The notes under the pieces: model-generated | What the model saw: the letters and a program-made list of their open reading frames with translations, nothing else | Database searches by the model: none | Told to the model about the DNA's origin: nothing | Part shown: piece by piece, positions 1 to 6,510 of the stretch | Position numbering within the stretch: position 1 is the stretch's first letter | Layout of the letters: every line of letters begins with the position of its first letter | Position numbers and translations under genes: made by a program | Assembly: GCA_001872985.1 (NCBI GenBank) | Contig: MNYA01000016.1 | Span: forward strand, 1 to 6,657 | DNA from: a bacterium CG2_30_54_10 | GTDB taxonomy: Bacteria > Muiribacteriota > Ozemobacteria > Ozemobacterales > Ozemobacteraceae | Reading direction: 5' to 3' | Length of the DNA stretch: 6,657 bases

Positions 1-2478
1 CGGAACCTTAACCCACAGGACAACCGGATCTCCCAGATCATTTCCGAGGCTTATGCGAAATCCGGCGAGCATGAGCTGGCGATTCTGGAACTGAAACAAC
101 TTCTTTCGACCGATCCCAACAACATTGAAGCAAAGCTTCAATTGGGGCGGGTCTACGCAATAGCGAACATGTTCGACCAAGCCACGATGGCCTTCAAGGA
201 TCTTATCAAGGAAAACCCCAAGGAGCCGGTTGGTCACGTTGAGCTTGGACGGATCTATATAATGATGGGCCGTTCGTTCAATGACGAATCGATGGTCGAC
301 AACGGAGTTGCCGAACTGCGGGAAGCCCTGAAGGTTGATCCCAACTCAATGGCCGCCCATTTCGAGCTCGGATGTGTTATGAAAGAGCGTGCAAAGGTCG
401 AGGATGCAATTGCCGAGTTTGAAACCGTTCTCAGACTCGATCCTCTGCACGTTCAGGCCAAGGAGGAATACGGAGAACTTTCAAAAACCAGACTTCACTC
501 CCAAGCCGAAGAAGGGATCAACCAAGCCCGAATCTTCAAGGAACGAGGAATGGTCAAGAATGCAATCCTTGAATACCAAAATGTTCTTCGCGATTCCCCC
601 GGAAATGAAATGGCTTGGTTCGAACTTGGAAAGCTTTTCCTCGAACAGAACCAGGCCGATCAGGCTCTTGAAGCTTTGAACAAGGCGAAGGAGTTGAAAC
701 CCGAATTCACCGATGCGTATCTCGCCCTTGCCTCTGCCTACAACATAATCGAGCAACCCGACAATGCATCCATGGAGCTACAGGAACTCCTTGGAATTGA
801 TCCTGCCCACTTCCAAGGCTTGGTGATGCTTGGAGAAATTTTCCAGAAAAAGGGATGGGCGGAAGAGGCAGTCGAAAAGTTCGAAGCAGCCCACCAGGCC
901 AATCCAACTCAAATTGAACCGCTCATCCAACTCGGAGTGCTGAACACGGAAAAGCAGGATCTTGATGTCGCTCGAAAGTGGTTCCAGAAGGTCATTGACA
1001 TTGATGCCGGGAACAGCCTTGCCTCGGATTTCTTCGCCAATTTGAGCGCATCGCAGAAATCCCAGGACATCACAGAAGCCATGACACGCGCCCTGGAGGC
1101 CGAGAAAACCGGGGATATAGACGCCGCGATCATGCACTACGACAGCGTGATCGACCTCGACACGCGGAACCTCGAAGCCAGGTACAACCTTGGCAGGCTT
1201 TATGAGTCAAAGCACATGTATGATGAAGCAACCTTCGAGTTGGAGCAGGCACTGGCAAACGATTCGGCGACAAAGTTCAAGGATGTTACCGTCAGATTGG
1301 GCGACCTCTACATCCGCAAAGGGAAGATCGTCGAAGCTGTCGAAATTCTCAAACGGGCGAAAGAATACTTTCCCGGCAACATCGAAATCAGGATCCAGCT
1401 TATCTCTCAGCTTAAATTCAAATTCATGAACGGTTTTTCAAACGCAGATGAGTTGGCTGAATTCAACGCCCAAATCCGTGGAGCCACGGATAAAACTCAG
1501 AACGTCAGCGACTGGGTCGAGCTCGGCCTTTTCGTTTCCAAAGGCCTGGACACGACCATTACCGAAGAAGATGCGATCAACCAGTCGATCGCGTGCTTCG
1601 AAAAGGTTCTAGCCATTGACCCGAATAGCACTTTTGCGCTGTCCGAACTGGCCAAAGTCTATCACCGGAAAAACATGCTCGACGAAGTTGAAAACACCTT
1701 CAAAAAGATCCTCGAAATGGATCCCGATAGCAGGAGCATTCATCGAAAACTGGCGGAGCTCTACACTCAACAGAAGCGGTATCAGGAAGCCCTTTCCGAA
1801 TTTCGCCAGATAATCGAACTTGAACCTGCCAACGGAGAATATTACGTCAAGGTCGTCGACATCTACAAAGAGATGTATGCCAAAGACGAGAACCGTGGAA
1901 AACAGTATCGAAATGTTCTGAATGAGATGAAAGCAAAGGTTGAAGCCAATACCAAAGATTCGATGTCCAGCTTCTGCCTTGGATGCGCGTTCATAACGCT
2001 ATGCGAAGGTTTCACCCCCTCGGAAGAAGAGCAACAATGGGCCGTCTATTATTTCAAACAGGCAAATGCCGCCGACCCCAACAATCTCTGGCCCTATTGG
2101 GGGCTGAAGATTGTCTATAACAAGCAATCGATTTCGGGGAAACACATGTACGATGAAGCGATCGCCATCTGCAAAAAGGCTCTGAAAATCGATGAAAACA
2201 ACGCCCGGGCGCATTTCGAACTCGGTGAGGCGTATAACGAGAATTACGATATTAATATGAAAAATGAAGCAATGACCGAGTTCAAAAAGGCAATTCAGCT
2301 GGATCCTGATTTCGTCGATGCGCATTTTCGGCTTGCAAGTATTTTTCGAGTGAAAAACATGTTCGACAAGGCAATCGAGGAATACAACAAAGTCATAGAA
2401 CTCGACCCAACGAGCACTCTTGCAAAAGACGCCAAACGTTCCCTCGTTCACATCGAAAGATCCCGCGGGGAAGCCTGA
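1..2478 (+). CDS. Giant tetratricopeptide-repeat (TPR) protein, 5'-truncated by the window edge
   Basis: The reading frame is open from base 1 and stops with TGA at 2476-2478, giving 825 visible residues. The true start lies upstream; the TTG at 142 falls inside a repeat and is not a start. Almost the whole chain is TPR units of about 34 residues with the usual pattern (LG..Y near the start of helix A, A...F..A/V in helix B, ending in DP.N/S). I count about 19-20 units, for example those ending LLSTDPNN, ALKVDPNS, VLRLDPLH, VLAIDPNS, ILEMDPDS, IIELEPAN, AIQLDPDF and VIELDPTS. Several units carry extra residues between the two helices. The chain ends with a short charged tail (HIERSRGEA). No enzymatic domain, membrane segment or signal peptide is visible, but the N terminus is missing. 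TPR superhelices bind proteins, so a scaffold or assembly role is plausible; the partner is unknown. It converges on the pha operon and shares no promoter with it, so a link to PHB is not implied. The TPR assignment is secure; the role is not. Confidence 0.93.
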   Translation, partial: RNLNPQDNRISQIISEAYAKSGEHELAILELKQLLSTDPNNIEAKLQLGRVYAIANMFDQATMAFKDLIKENPKEPVGHVELGRIYIMMGRSFNDESMVDNGVAELREALKVDPNSMAAHFELGCVMKERAKVEDAIAEFETVLRLDPLHVQAKEEYGELSKTRLHSQAEEGINQARIFKERGMVKNAILEYQNVLRDSPGNEMAWFELGKLFLEQNQADQALEALNKAKELKPEFTDAYLALASAYNIIEQPDNASMELQELLGIDPAHFQGLVMLGEIFQKKGWAEEAVEKFEAAHQANPTQIEPLIQLGVLNTEKQDLDVARKWFQKVIDIDAGNSLASDFFANLSASQKSQDITEAMTRALEAEKTGDIDAAIMHYDSVIDLDTRNLEARYNLGRLYESKHMYDEATFELEQALANDSATKFKDVTVRLGDLYIRKGKIVEAVEILKRAKEYFPGNIEIRIQLISQLKFKFMNGFSNADELAEFNAQIRGATDKTQNVSDWVELGLFVSKGLDTTITEEDAINQSIACFEKVLAIDPNSTFALSELAKVYHRKNMLDEVENTFKKILEMDPDSRSIHRKLAELYTQQKRYQEALSEFRQIIELEPANGEYYVKVVDIYKEMYAKDENRGKQYRNVLNEMKAKVEANTKDSMSSFCLGCAFITLCEGFTPSEEEQQWAVYYFKQANAADPNNLWPYWGLKIVYNKQSISGKHMYDEAIAICKKALKIDENNARAHFELGEAYNENYDINMKNEAMTEFKKAIQLDPDFVDAHFRLASIFRVKNMFDKAIEEYNKVIELDPTSTLAKDAKRSLVHIERSRGEA

Positions 2479-2518
2479 CGTAACTTTTCAATGAAGGGGG
2501 GCACGCGCCCCCTTTCAC
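2479..2518. repeat. Left copy of a 40-bp dispersed repeat containing a G-rich/C-rich hairpin
   Basis: This sequence begins directly after the TPR gene's stop codon and matches 6511-6550 in the same orientation at 36 of 40 positions (start CGTAACTTTTCAATGAAG against CGTAACTTCTCAATAAAG). Its second half folds into a hairpin: 2493-2502 pairs with 2507-2516 (10 pairs, one of them G-T) around the loop ACGC. The position after a stop codon in a convergent spacer would suit a transcription terminator or mRNA 3'-end stabiliser. No T-tract follows on either strand, so a classical rho-independent terminator is not supported. Only the left part of the longer right-hand element is recognisable here. Confidence 0.7.
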
Positions 2519-2543
2519 AAAAAGCCCATGCGCAATCCACGCC

Positions 2544-2576
2544 CTGCAGGGGCGGGTTTGAAACCCGCCCCTGCAG
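2544..2576. repeat. 33-bp near-perfect palindrome (REP-like) between convergent genes
   Basis: The arms CTGCAGGGGCGGGTTT (2544-2559) and AAACCCGCCCCTGCAG (2561-2576) are exact reverse complements separated by a single G. In RNA either strand would form a very stable hairpin after opening a few T-A pairs for the loop. It lies 40 bp beyond the phaA stop codon and 65 bp beyond the TPR gene stop, so it could block or end transcription from both sides or protect 3' ends. No T-run follows directly; the nearest on the - strand is five T at 2519-2523, about 20 nt past the stem. From memory, palindromes with a GGGCGGGTTT core occur as dispersed repeats in many genomes; I could not check this. Confidence 0.75.
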
Positions 2577-2616
2577 AGGTGTTGCACGAAGGAAATAAAT
2601 GGGATTGGTATTACTC

Positions 2617-3798
2617 TCAGATGTTCTCGACCAACATGGCGATTCCCATGCCGCCGCCTACGCAGAGAGTGGCGATGCCGAGCTTGGACTTACGTTTCTT
2701 CATTTCATGAATCAGGGTCACGAGAATGCGGGTTCCGGACGCGCCGATGGGGTGCCCCAGCGCAATTGCTCCGCCGTTCACGTTGACCTTGGCGGGGTCG
2801 AAGCCGAGTTGCCTTGCGACGGCAAGGGATTGTGCTGCAAACGCTTCGTTGGCCTCAATGAGGTCGATGTCCTTGATTGTGAGCTCTTGCTTTTCGAGAA
2901 GCTTTTTGACCGCGTCAACCGGGCCCATGCCCATCAATGCTGGATCGACACCGGCATAGGCATAACCGCGAATTCTTACCAATGGCTTCACGCCAAGATC
3001 GTTGGCGGTTTCCTGAGCCATGACGAGCACTGCCGCGGCTCCATCGTTGATCCCGGATGCGTTGCCTGCGGTTACCGTTCCATCCTTCTTGAAGACCGTT
3101 CTCAAGGTGCCTAGCTTTTCGAGCGCGGTACCGGGCTTGGGATACTCATCTTTGCTGAACATGACTGCCGGGCCGCGTTTCTGGGGAATTTCGACGGGGA
3201 CTATCTCATCCTTGAATCTTCCGGACTCGATTGCCTTGGCGGTTTTTTGTTGGCTTTCCCAGGAGAATTTGTCCTGGTCGGCCCGAGAAATTCCGTAGGT
3301 TTCCGCGACATTTTCGGCGGTGACGCCCATGTGGACATTGTTAATAGCGCAGGTCAGACCGTCGCGGAGGATCAGGTCGACGAGCTCGCCATTCCCGTAA
3401 CCGTAGCCTTCGCGGCCCTTATCGAGGACATAGCCGGCTCTGCTCATCGACTCGACACCGCCGGCAACAACGACATTGGCCTCTCTCAGGGCGACGATTC
3501 GGGCGGCATCGACCACGCTGCGGAGGCCCGAGCCACAGAGCATATTGAGCGCCATCGCCGGGGCGCCGATAGGAACTCCGGCCATCAGAGCCGCCTGGCG
3601 GGCGATGTTTTGGCCATGGCCTCCGGCCAGAACGCAACCCATAAGTACCTCGTCGACCTGGTCGGGTTTCAGGCCGGCCCTTTTGATGGCTTCCTTGATC
3701 GCGATGCTTCCAAGTTTGACGGGAGAGAAATCAGCAAAAGAACCTCGGAGGCTTCCTATGGCAGTTCTGACCGCACCGGCGATTACGATGTTTTTCAT
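2617..3798 (-). CDS. phaA: Acetyl-CoA C-acetyltransferase (biosynthetic beta-ketothiolase)
   Basis: It condenses two acetyl-CoA into acetoacetyl-CoA in the cytoplasm, the first step of PHB synthesis. The 393-aa product matches the usual thiolase II length of about 390. All catalytic elements are present: nucleophile Cys88 in NMLCGSG, the NEAFA motif at 317-321, His349 in ALGHPIG, and Cys379 in LCVGGGMG. These correspond to Cys89, His348 and Cys378 of the Zoogloea enzyme. The CoA-binding thiolase loop region (VHMGVTAENVAE, 155-166) is normal. The start is the ATG at 3798, which gives MKNIVIAGAVRT as in family members and has AGGAG seven bases upstream. A start at 3855 would add 19 residues of Lys/Arg-rich spacer translation and is rejected. 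It is the last gene of the operon, 126 bp after phaB. Related thiolases also act in degradation (AtoB); the operon context favours the PHB role. Confidence 0.95.
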   Translation of the reverse strand: MKNIVIAGAVRTAIGSLRGSFADFSPVKLGSIAIKEAIKRAGLKPDQVDEVLMGCVLAGGHGQNIARQAALMAGVPIGAPAMALNMLCGSGLRSVVDAARIVALREANVVVAGGVESMSRAGYVLDKGREGYGYGNGELVDLILRDGLTCAINNVHMGVTAENVAETYGISRADQDKFSWESQQKTAKAIESGRFKDEIVPVEIPQKRGPAVMFSKDEYPKPGTALEKLGTLRTVFKKDGTVTAGNASGINDGAAAVLVMAQETANDLGVKPLVRIRGYAYAGVDPALMGMGPVDAVKKLLEKQELTIKDIDLIEANEAFAAQSLAVARQLGFDPAKVNVNGGAIALGHPIGASGTRILVTLIHEMKKRKSKLGIATLCVGGGMGIAMLVENI

Positions 3799-3805
3799 TT
3801 TTCTA

Positions 3806-3810
3806 CTCCT
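3806..3810 (-). promoter_or_regulatory. Ribosome binding site that fixes the phaA start
   Basis: On the - strand AGGAG is followed by a seven-base spacer (TAGAAAA) and the ATG at 3798. It lies inside the longer open frame that begins at 3855, which shows that the upstream ATG is not the real start. The purine-rich stretch before it (AAGAGAAAAGGAATAGGAG) is typical leader sequence. Confidence 0.85.
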
Positions 3811-3871
3811 ATTCCTTTTCTCTTTTGATTTATTTTTGTTTTGCAGGAACCTCAAAGTTCCCGTAATGGCA

Positions 3872-3921
3872 GAAGATCTTCGAGAGCTCTCCGGGATAGT
3901 TCTGGGAAAGCTCTGGGATAG
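3872..3921. repeat. Two abutting 10-bp palindromes and an imperfect tandem repeat in the phaB-phaA gap
   Basis: GAAGATCTTC (3872-3881) and GAGAGCTCTC (3882-3891) are perfect palindromes placed back to back. Overlapping them, AGCTCTCCGGGATAG (3885-3899) recurs as AGCTCTGGGATAG (3909-3921), differing by a two-base CC insertion. The block starts a few bases beyond the phaB stop codon and occupies much of the longest gap in the operon. It could be an mRNA processing or stability site, an internal regulatory site, or leftover duplicated sequence. I see no convincing promoter here. Confidence 0.45.
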
Positions 3922-3924
3922 CGC

Positions 3925-4668
3925 TTACATGTACTGTCCGCCGTTGATCGCCAGAACGTGCCCGGTGATGTAGGAAGCGGAACTCGATGCCAGGAACACC
4001 ACACATGCCGCAATTTCTTCAGGTTTCGCGAATCTACCCATTGGAATGGTGGCGTAGATCTTTTCCTTGACTTCGGCGGGAATCGCCAGTACCATCTCTG
4101 TTTCAGTGAATCCTGGGGCGATCGCATTCGCGGTCACGCCTTTTTTGGCATACTCGCGGGCAAGGGTCTTGGTGAATGCAATAATGCCGCCTTTTGATGC
4201 GGAATAATTGGCCTGCCCGAAGTTCCCCATTTGACCAACGATGGAAGCAATATTGATGATTCGGCCGAATCCGCTTTCGGCCATCCCATCAATGAATGCC
4301 TTGGTTACGTAGAAGGTTCCGTCCAAGTTGACGGAAAGAACATCCCGCCACATTTCGGCATCCATTTTGGAAAAGCTCTTGTCCTTGGTGATTCCGGAAT
4401 TGTTCACCAGAATGTCGACTTTTTTGAAGCGGGAAAGGACTTCTTTCTTCATCGCTTCGACTTCTTCCGGGATTGAAACGTTGGCTTTGACTGTCATCGC
4501 CACCCGGCCCTTTGCCCTGATCTGTGCCGCCAGTTCGTCGGCAGCCTTCGCGCTCGTCGAGTAGTTGATGACGATGTTGGCCCCGGTTTCAGACAGAGCC
4601 AAAGCAATCGCTCTACCCATTCCTCGGCCCGAACCAGTTACCAGAGCCACTTTTCCTTGGTTTTCCAT
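3925..4668 (-). CDS. phaB: Acetoacetyl-CoA reductase, SDR family (FabG-like), probable PhaB
   Basis: It probably reduces acetoacetyl-CoA to (R)-3-hydroxybutyryl-CoA with NADPH, the second step of PHB synthesis. The 247-aa protein is a classical short-chain dehydrogenase/reductase. The nucleotide-binding motif TGSGRGMG is at 11-18, NNSG at 89-92 (usually NNAG), and the catalytic tetrad is Asn114, Ser142, Tyr155 and Lys159 (NYSASKGG). PGFTETEM follows at 185-192, and the protein ends in NGGQYM. That ending and the loop after strand 2 (INYSTSAK) look more like 3-oxoacyl-ACP reductase FabG than the Cupriavidus PhaB pattern, so automated annotation may call it FabG. Its place between phaC and phaA argues for the PHB role. 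The ATG at 4668 is preceded by AGGAG with a six-base spacer, and the 70-bp gap to phaC supports co-transcription. The family is certain; substrate choice (CoA or ACP thioester) is inferred. Confidence 0.9.
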   Translation of the reverse strand: MENQGKVALVTGSGRGMGRAIALALSETGANIVINYSTSAKAADELAAQIRAKGRVAMTVKANVSIPEEVEAMKKEVLSRFKKVDILVNNSGITKDKSFSKMDAEMWRDVLSVNLDGTFYVTKAFIDGMAESGFGRIINIASIVGQMGNFGQANYSASKGGIIAFTKTLAREYAKKGVTANAIAPGFTETEMVLAIPAEVKEKIYATIPMGRFAKPEEIAACVVFLASSSASYITGHVLAINGGQYM

Positions 4669-4738
4669 TGTTCTCTCCTTTTCCTGTTTGTGCTAGAATT
4701 TCATGGCAAAAAATGCCTGATCTCCGGAAAAAAGCCGA

Positions 4739-5818
4739 TTAGTTTGTGGTTTCGGAGCGTGCGTCAAGCCACTGACAGACCTTTGGCCAAAGAATTTTCA
4801 TCGCTCCGGAACCGACGGAAAGACCGATATGACCGCTGGGGAAGGTGATGATCTCCTTGTCCGCGCTGGAAACGAGATCGTTGAAAGGTACGCTGGATCC
4901 AGGGGGGACGAGGAAGTCCTTTTCGGCAACCAGGTTTAGCACCGGGCAATTGATGTTCTGAAGTTTGACGGGAGCATTGTTCAGTTTCATTTCTCCGCGA
5001 ACGAGCCGATTTTCCTGGAAAAGATATTTGATGAACTCTCTATAAGCTTCTCCGGCAACCGGGATATTGTCGTTGACCCAGGTTTCCATTGCAAAGAAGT
5101 TCTCAAGGAATTTGTCGTCTTCAAGCCTGTCGTAGAAGCCAGTGTATTTAGAAATGAAATTTTGTACCGGCTTGAGAAGAAGGAAAGACCATTGAAGAAA
5201 ATCCGGGGGACAATTCCCGTAGGTCTCGATGAACTTGTCTACATCGAAGAACTTCTTGTCGCTCCAAAGATAGAGGAGCCCCTCCCGGCTCGCGAAATCG
5301 ATCGGAGCAGCCATAATTACGAGGTTTTTTACGTCCTGCTGGTGTTGGGCTGCATACATGGCGCTCATGGTTCCACCCATGCAATAGCCGATCAATGTGA
5401 CTTTGTCACAGCCAGAGTTCCGCTTGATCAATTCGACGCAACGCCTGATATACTTTTCCTGGTAGTCGGTCAGGGAGATGTGCTTGTCAAAATCGCTTGG
5501 AACGCCCCAATCTATCAGATATGTGTCGTAACCCTTGGAAACCAACGTTTGGATAACGCTTCGGCCCGACTGCAGGTCGAGAATGTATGGCCGGTTCACC
5601 AGTGCGTAGACTATCAGTACCGGTGGTTTTCTGAGCTTTTCGACCTGCGGAATGTAGCGCAAAAGCTTCATCTTGTTTTTTCGGAAAACAACATCGCTGG
5701 GGGTCTGCCCGACTTTGACCTTTGGAAAATCGGTCAAAAGATCACGCATCTTTTTGAACTTACTTAAATGGGACTCGGCCTCTTTGACCATCATTTGCGA
5801 AAAAACATCAGGGAACAT
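4739..5818 (-). CDS. phaC: Class III-type poly(3-hydroxyalkanoate) synthase, catalytic subunit PhaC
   Basis: It polymerises (R)-3-hydroxybutyryl-CoA into PHB with release of CoA at the granule surface, working with a partner subunit. The 359-aa length is that of class III/IV PhaC (about 355-362), far shorter than class I/II enzymes (about 560-600). The alpha/beta-hydrolase core shows the lipase-like box GYCMGG at 144-149 with nucleophile Cys146, catalytic Asp301 (AEKDFLVPP) and His330 (SGHIGLSVGSGA). These align with Cys149, Asp302 and His331 of the Allochromatium enzyme. The conserved YLIDWG is at 100-105. The start ATG at 5818 has AAGGAG six bases upstream. It lies 84 bp after phaE, whose product is the expected partner, and before phaB. 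With only a 141-aa partner, assignment to class III rather than class IV (PhaR-type) rests on PhaE C-terminal similarity. Function is very secure. Confidence 0.96.
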   Translation of the reverse strand: MFPDVFSQMMVKEAESHLSKFKKMRDLLTDFPKVKVGQTPSDVVFRKNKMKLLRYIPQVEKLRKPPVLIVYALVNRPYILDLQSGRSVIQTLVSKGYDTYLIDWGVPSDFDKHISLTDYQEKYIRRCVELIKRNSGCDKVTLIGYCMGGTMSAMYAAQHQQDVKNLVIMAAPIDFASREGLLYLWSDKKFFDVDKFIETYGNCPPDFLQWSFLLLKPVQNFISKYTGFYDRLEDDKFLENFFAMETWVNDNIPVAGEAYREFIKYLFQENRLVRGEMKLNNAPVKLQNINCPVLNLVAEKDFLVPPGSSVPFNDLVSSADKEIITFPSGHIGLSVGSGAMKILWPKVCQWLDARSETTN

Positions 5819-5834
5819 TTGGCTCTCCTTTACT

Positions 5835-5853
5835 TCTCAAAGCCCAATTGAGA
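5835..5853 (-). other. Small hairpin just upstream of the phaC ribosome binding site
   Basis: TCTCAA (5835-5840) and TTGAGA (5848-5853) form a six-base-pair stem with a seven-base loop in the phaE-phaC gap. It ends five bases before the phaC AGGAG (5825-5829). It could modulate phaC translation or mark an mRNA processing site, which would matter for the ratio of the two synthase subunits. A stem this short can occur by chance. Confidence 0.3.
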
Positions 5854-5902
5854 TGGTACAGCACCCCTTCATTTGGTTCGGCCCGTCGAAAAACAGAGGG
5901 GG

Positions 5903-6328
5903 TCAGCGTTTATCTAATTTTTCGAGAACCTGGTCAACCTTTTCCTCAATGGCGTCAATTCGCCCGTAAAGTTCACCGATGTCGTCCCGCGTAGGAAGCT
6001 TGAGGCTCTTGAGCGAGGATAAAAGCACCTGATCGATGTTCTTCTTGAAAAACAAGGAGGCAGACATGTTCTGCGAGAGCTTTTCACAAAATTCAGGGCT
6101 ACGAAGATACTTGTCGAGATATTCGGCAAGAGCTGCCTGCCAGGCAGCGAAGAACTTTTTGTAGGTCTCCTGTTCGATCCCTTCTTTGGAAAGGCTCATC
6201 CCGGCATTCATCAATTTCAGGTTGAATTCCGCGCACGCATCAAAAAAGCCCTTCATCTCTTCAAAATTACCGGAGGGAAATCCCTGCTTGGCCTGCCCTT
6301 CAGAGTCGGTTTTTGACATATTTTGCAC
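5903..6328 (-). CDS. phaE: Short PhaE-type subunit of class III PHA synthase
   Basis: This is the probable activating partner that forms the PHA synthase complex with PhaC. The product has 141 residues, mostly helical and charged, with no signal peptide or membrane segment. The middle (roughly 55-100) resembles PhaE C-terminal regions: a W...L..Y...YL.SPEF pattern at 63-80, then FFKKNIDQVL. It continues with LKSLKLPTRDDIGELYGRI (106-124), an LPTR.D motif I associate with PhaE. The tail (117-138) has heptad-spaced I/L/V residues and should form a coiled coil. It is much shorter than classical PhaE (about 350-360 aa) and shorter than Bacillus PhaR (about 200 aa), so it looks like a minimal form. 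The start is uncertain: the GTG at 6328 lies four bases after AAGGA, while an ATG at 6319 (MSKTDSEG, 138 aa) lies 13 bases after it. It is the first gene of the operon. A phasin-like granule protein is the alternative. Confidence 0.8.
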   Translation of the reverse strand: MQNMSKTDSEGQAKQGFPSGNFEEMKGFFDACAEFNLKLMNAGMSLSKEGIEQETYKKFFAAWQAALAEYLDKYLRSPEFCEKLSQNMSASLFFKKNIDQVLLSSLKSLKLPTRDDIGELYGRIDAIEEKVDQVLEKLDKR

Positions 6329-6359
6329 TGCATCCTTATTCTTGATCTGCTTACCAGAT

Positions 6360-6389
6360 ATCCTAAGCCCACTGAAAAGCGAATGTCAA
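6360..6389 (-). promoter_or_regulatory. Sigma70-type promoter of the phaECBA operon
   Basis: Read on the - strand, a perfect -35 box TTGACA (6389-6384) is followed by an 18-bp spacer and TAGGAT (6365-6360), which matches four of six bases of the -10 consensus including the key first two and last two. Transcription would begin near 6353, leaving a leader of about 25 bases before the phaE start region with its AAGGA site at 6333-6337. No comparably good promoter was seen in the gaps between the pha genes. Confidence 0.65.
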
Positions 6390-6420
6390 GGGATAAATTT
6401 CACATTATCTTTTTCCGTTA

Positions 6421-6435
6421 TTTTGCCGCGCAAAA
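6421..6435. promoter_or_regulatory. Candidate operator: TTTTGC-CGC-GCAAAA palindrome upstream of the pha promoter
   Basis: TTTTGC and GCAAAA are exact reverse complements separated by CGC, giving a 15-bp dyad whose edge lies 31 bp upstream of the -35 box, in otherwise A/T-rich DNA. Its core has the form TGC-N3-GCA. From memory, this resembles sites bound by the PHB-responsive repressor PhaR (CTGC-N3/4-GCAG in Paracoccus). No phaR gene is in the window, and a position upstream of -35 would also suit an activator. The dyad is seen directly; the regulator is inference. Confidence 0.35.
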
Positions 6436-6486
6436 GGAACCATTTCAATCCCCGGGGCGAAGCAATCATTTTCTGTTCCCGGATTA

Positions 6487-6507
6487 CTTCCCCCGATTTT
6501 GGGGAAG
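6487..6507. other. Seven-base-pair hairpin beside the right-hand repeat element
   Basis: CTTCCCC (6487-6493) pairs with GGGGAAG (6501-6507) around a seven-base loop (CGATTTT). It abuts the left edge of the MITE-like element and overlaps its flanking AAGATA. No gene in the window ends here on the + strand, so a terminator role is not supported. It may be part of a longer composite repeat. Confidence 0.35.
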
Positions 6508-6510
6508 ATA

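Noticed and set aside
142..144. TTG as start codon of the TPR gene
   Set aside because: The frame is open back to base 1, and the upstream 47 residues already form TPR sequence, so the TTG encodes an internal leucine.
2493..2516. Rho-independent terminator for the TPR gene
   Set aside because: The stem is strong, but no T-tract follows on the + strand (CACAAAAAG). It is better recorded as part of a dispersed repeat.
2393..2587. 64-aa open frame on the - strand across the TPR gene end and spacer
   Set aside because: It overlaps the real TPR gene and the repeats. It shares the peptide KGGACPP with the open frame at 6386-6619 only because both translate the same 40-bp repeat; no ribosome binding site was noted.
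3247..3828. 193-aa open frame on the + strand opposite phaA
   Set aside because: It is antisense to the thiolase, whose frame carries all family motifs; the + frame resembles nothing known to me.
3799..3855. Possible 19-residue N-terminal extension of PhaA
   Set aside because: The extension is Lys/Arg/Asn-rich spacer translation; AGGAG lies inside it at proper distance from the ATG at 3798, where family members begin.
4705..4717. GGCA-AAAAA-TGCC hairpin in the phaC-phaB gap as a terminator
   Set aside because: The stem has only four base pairs, its T-run is in the loop rather than after it, and phaB follows with a strong ribosome binding site.
5162..5767. 201-aa open frame on the + strand opposite phaC
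   Set aside because: It is antisense to an intact PhaC with all catalytic residues and has no recognisable domain.
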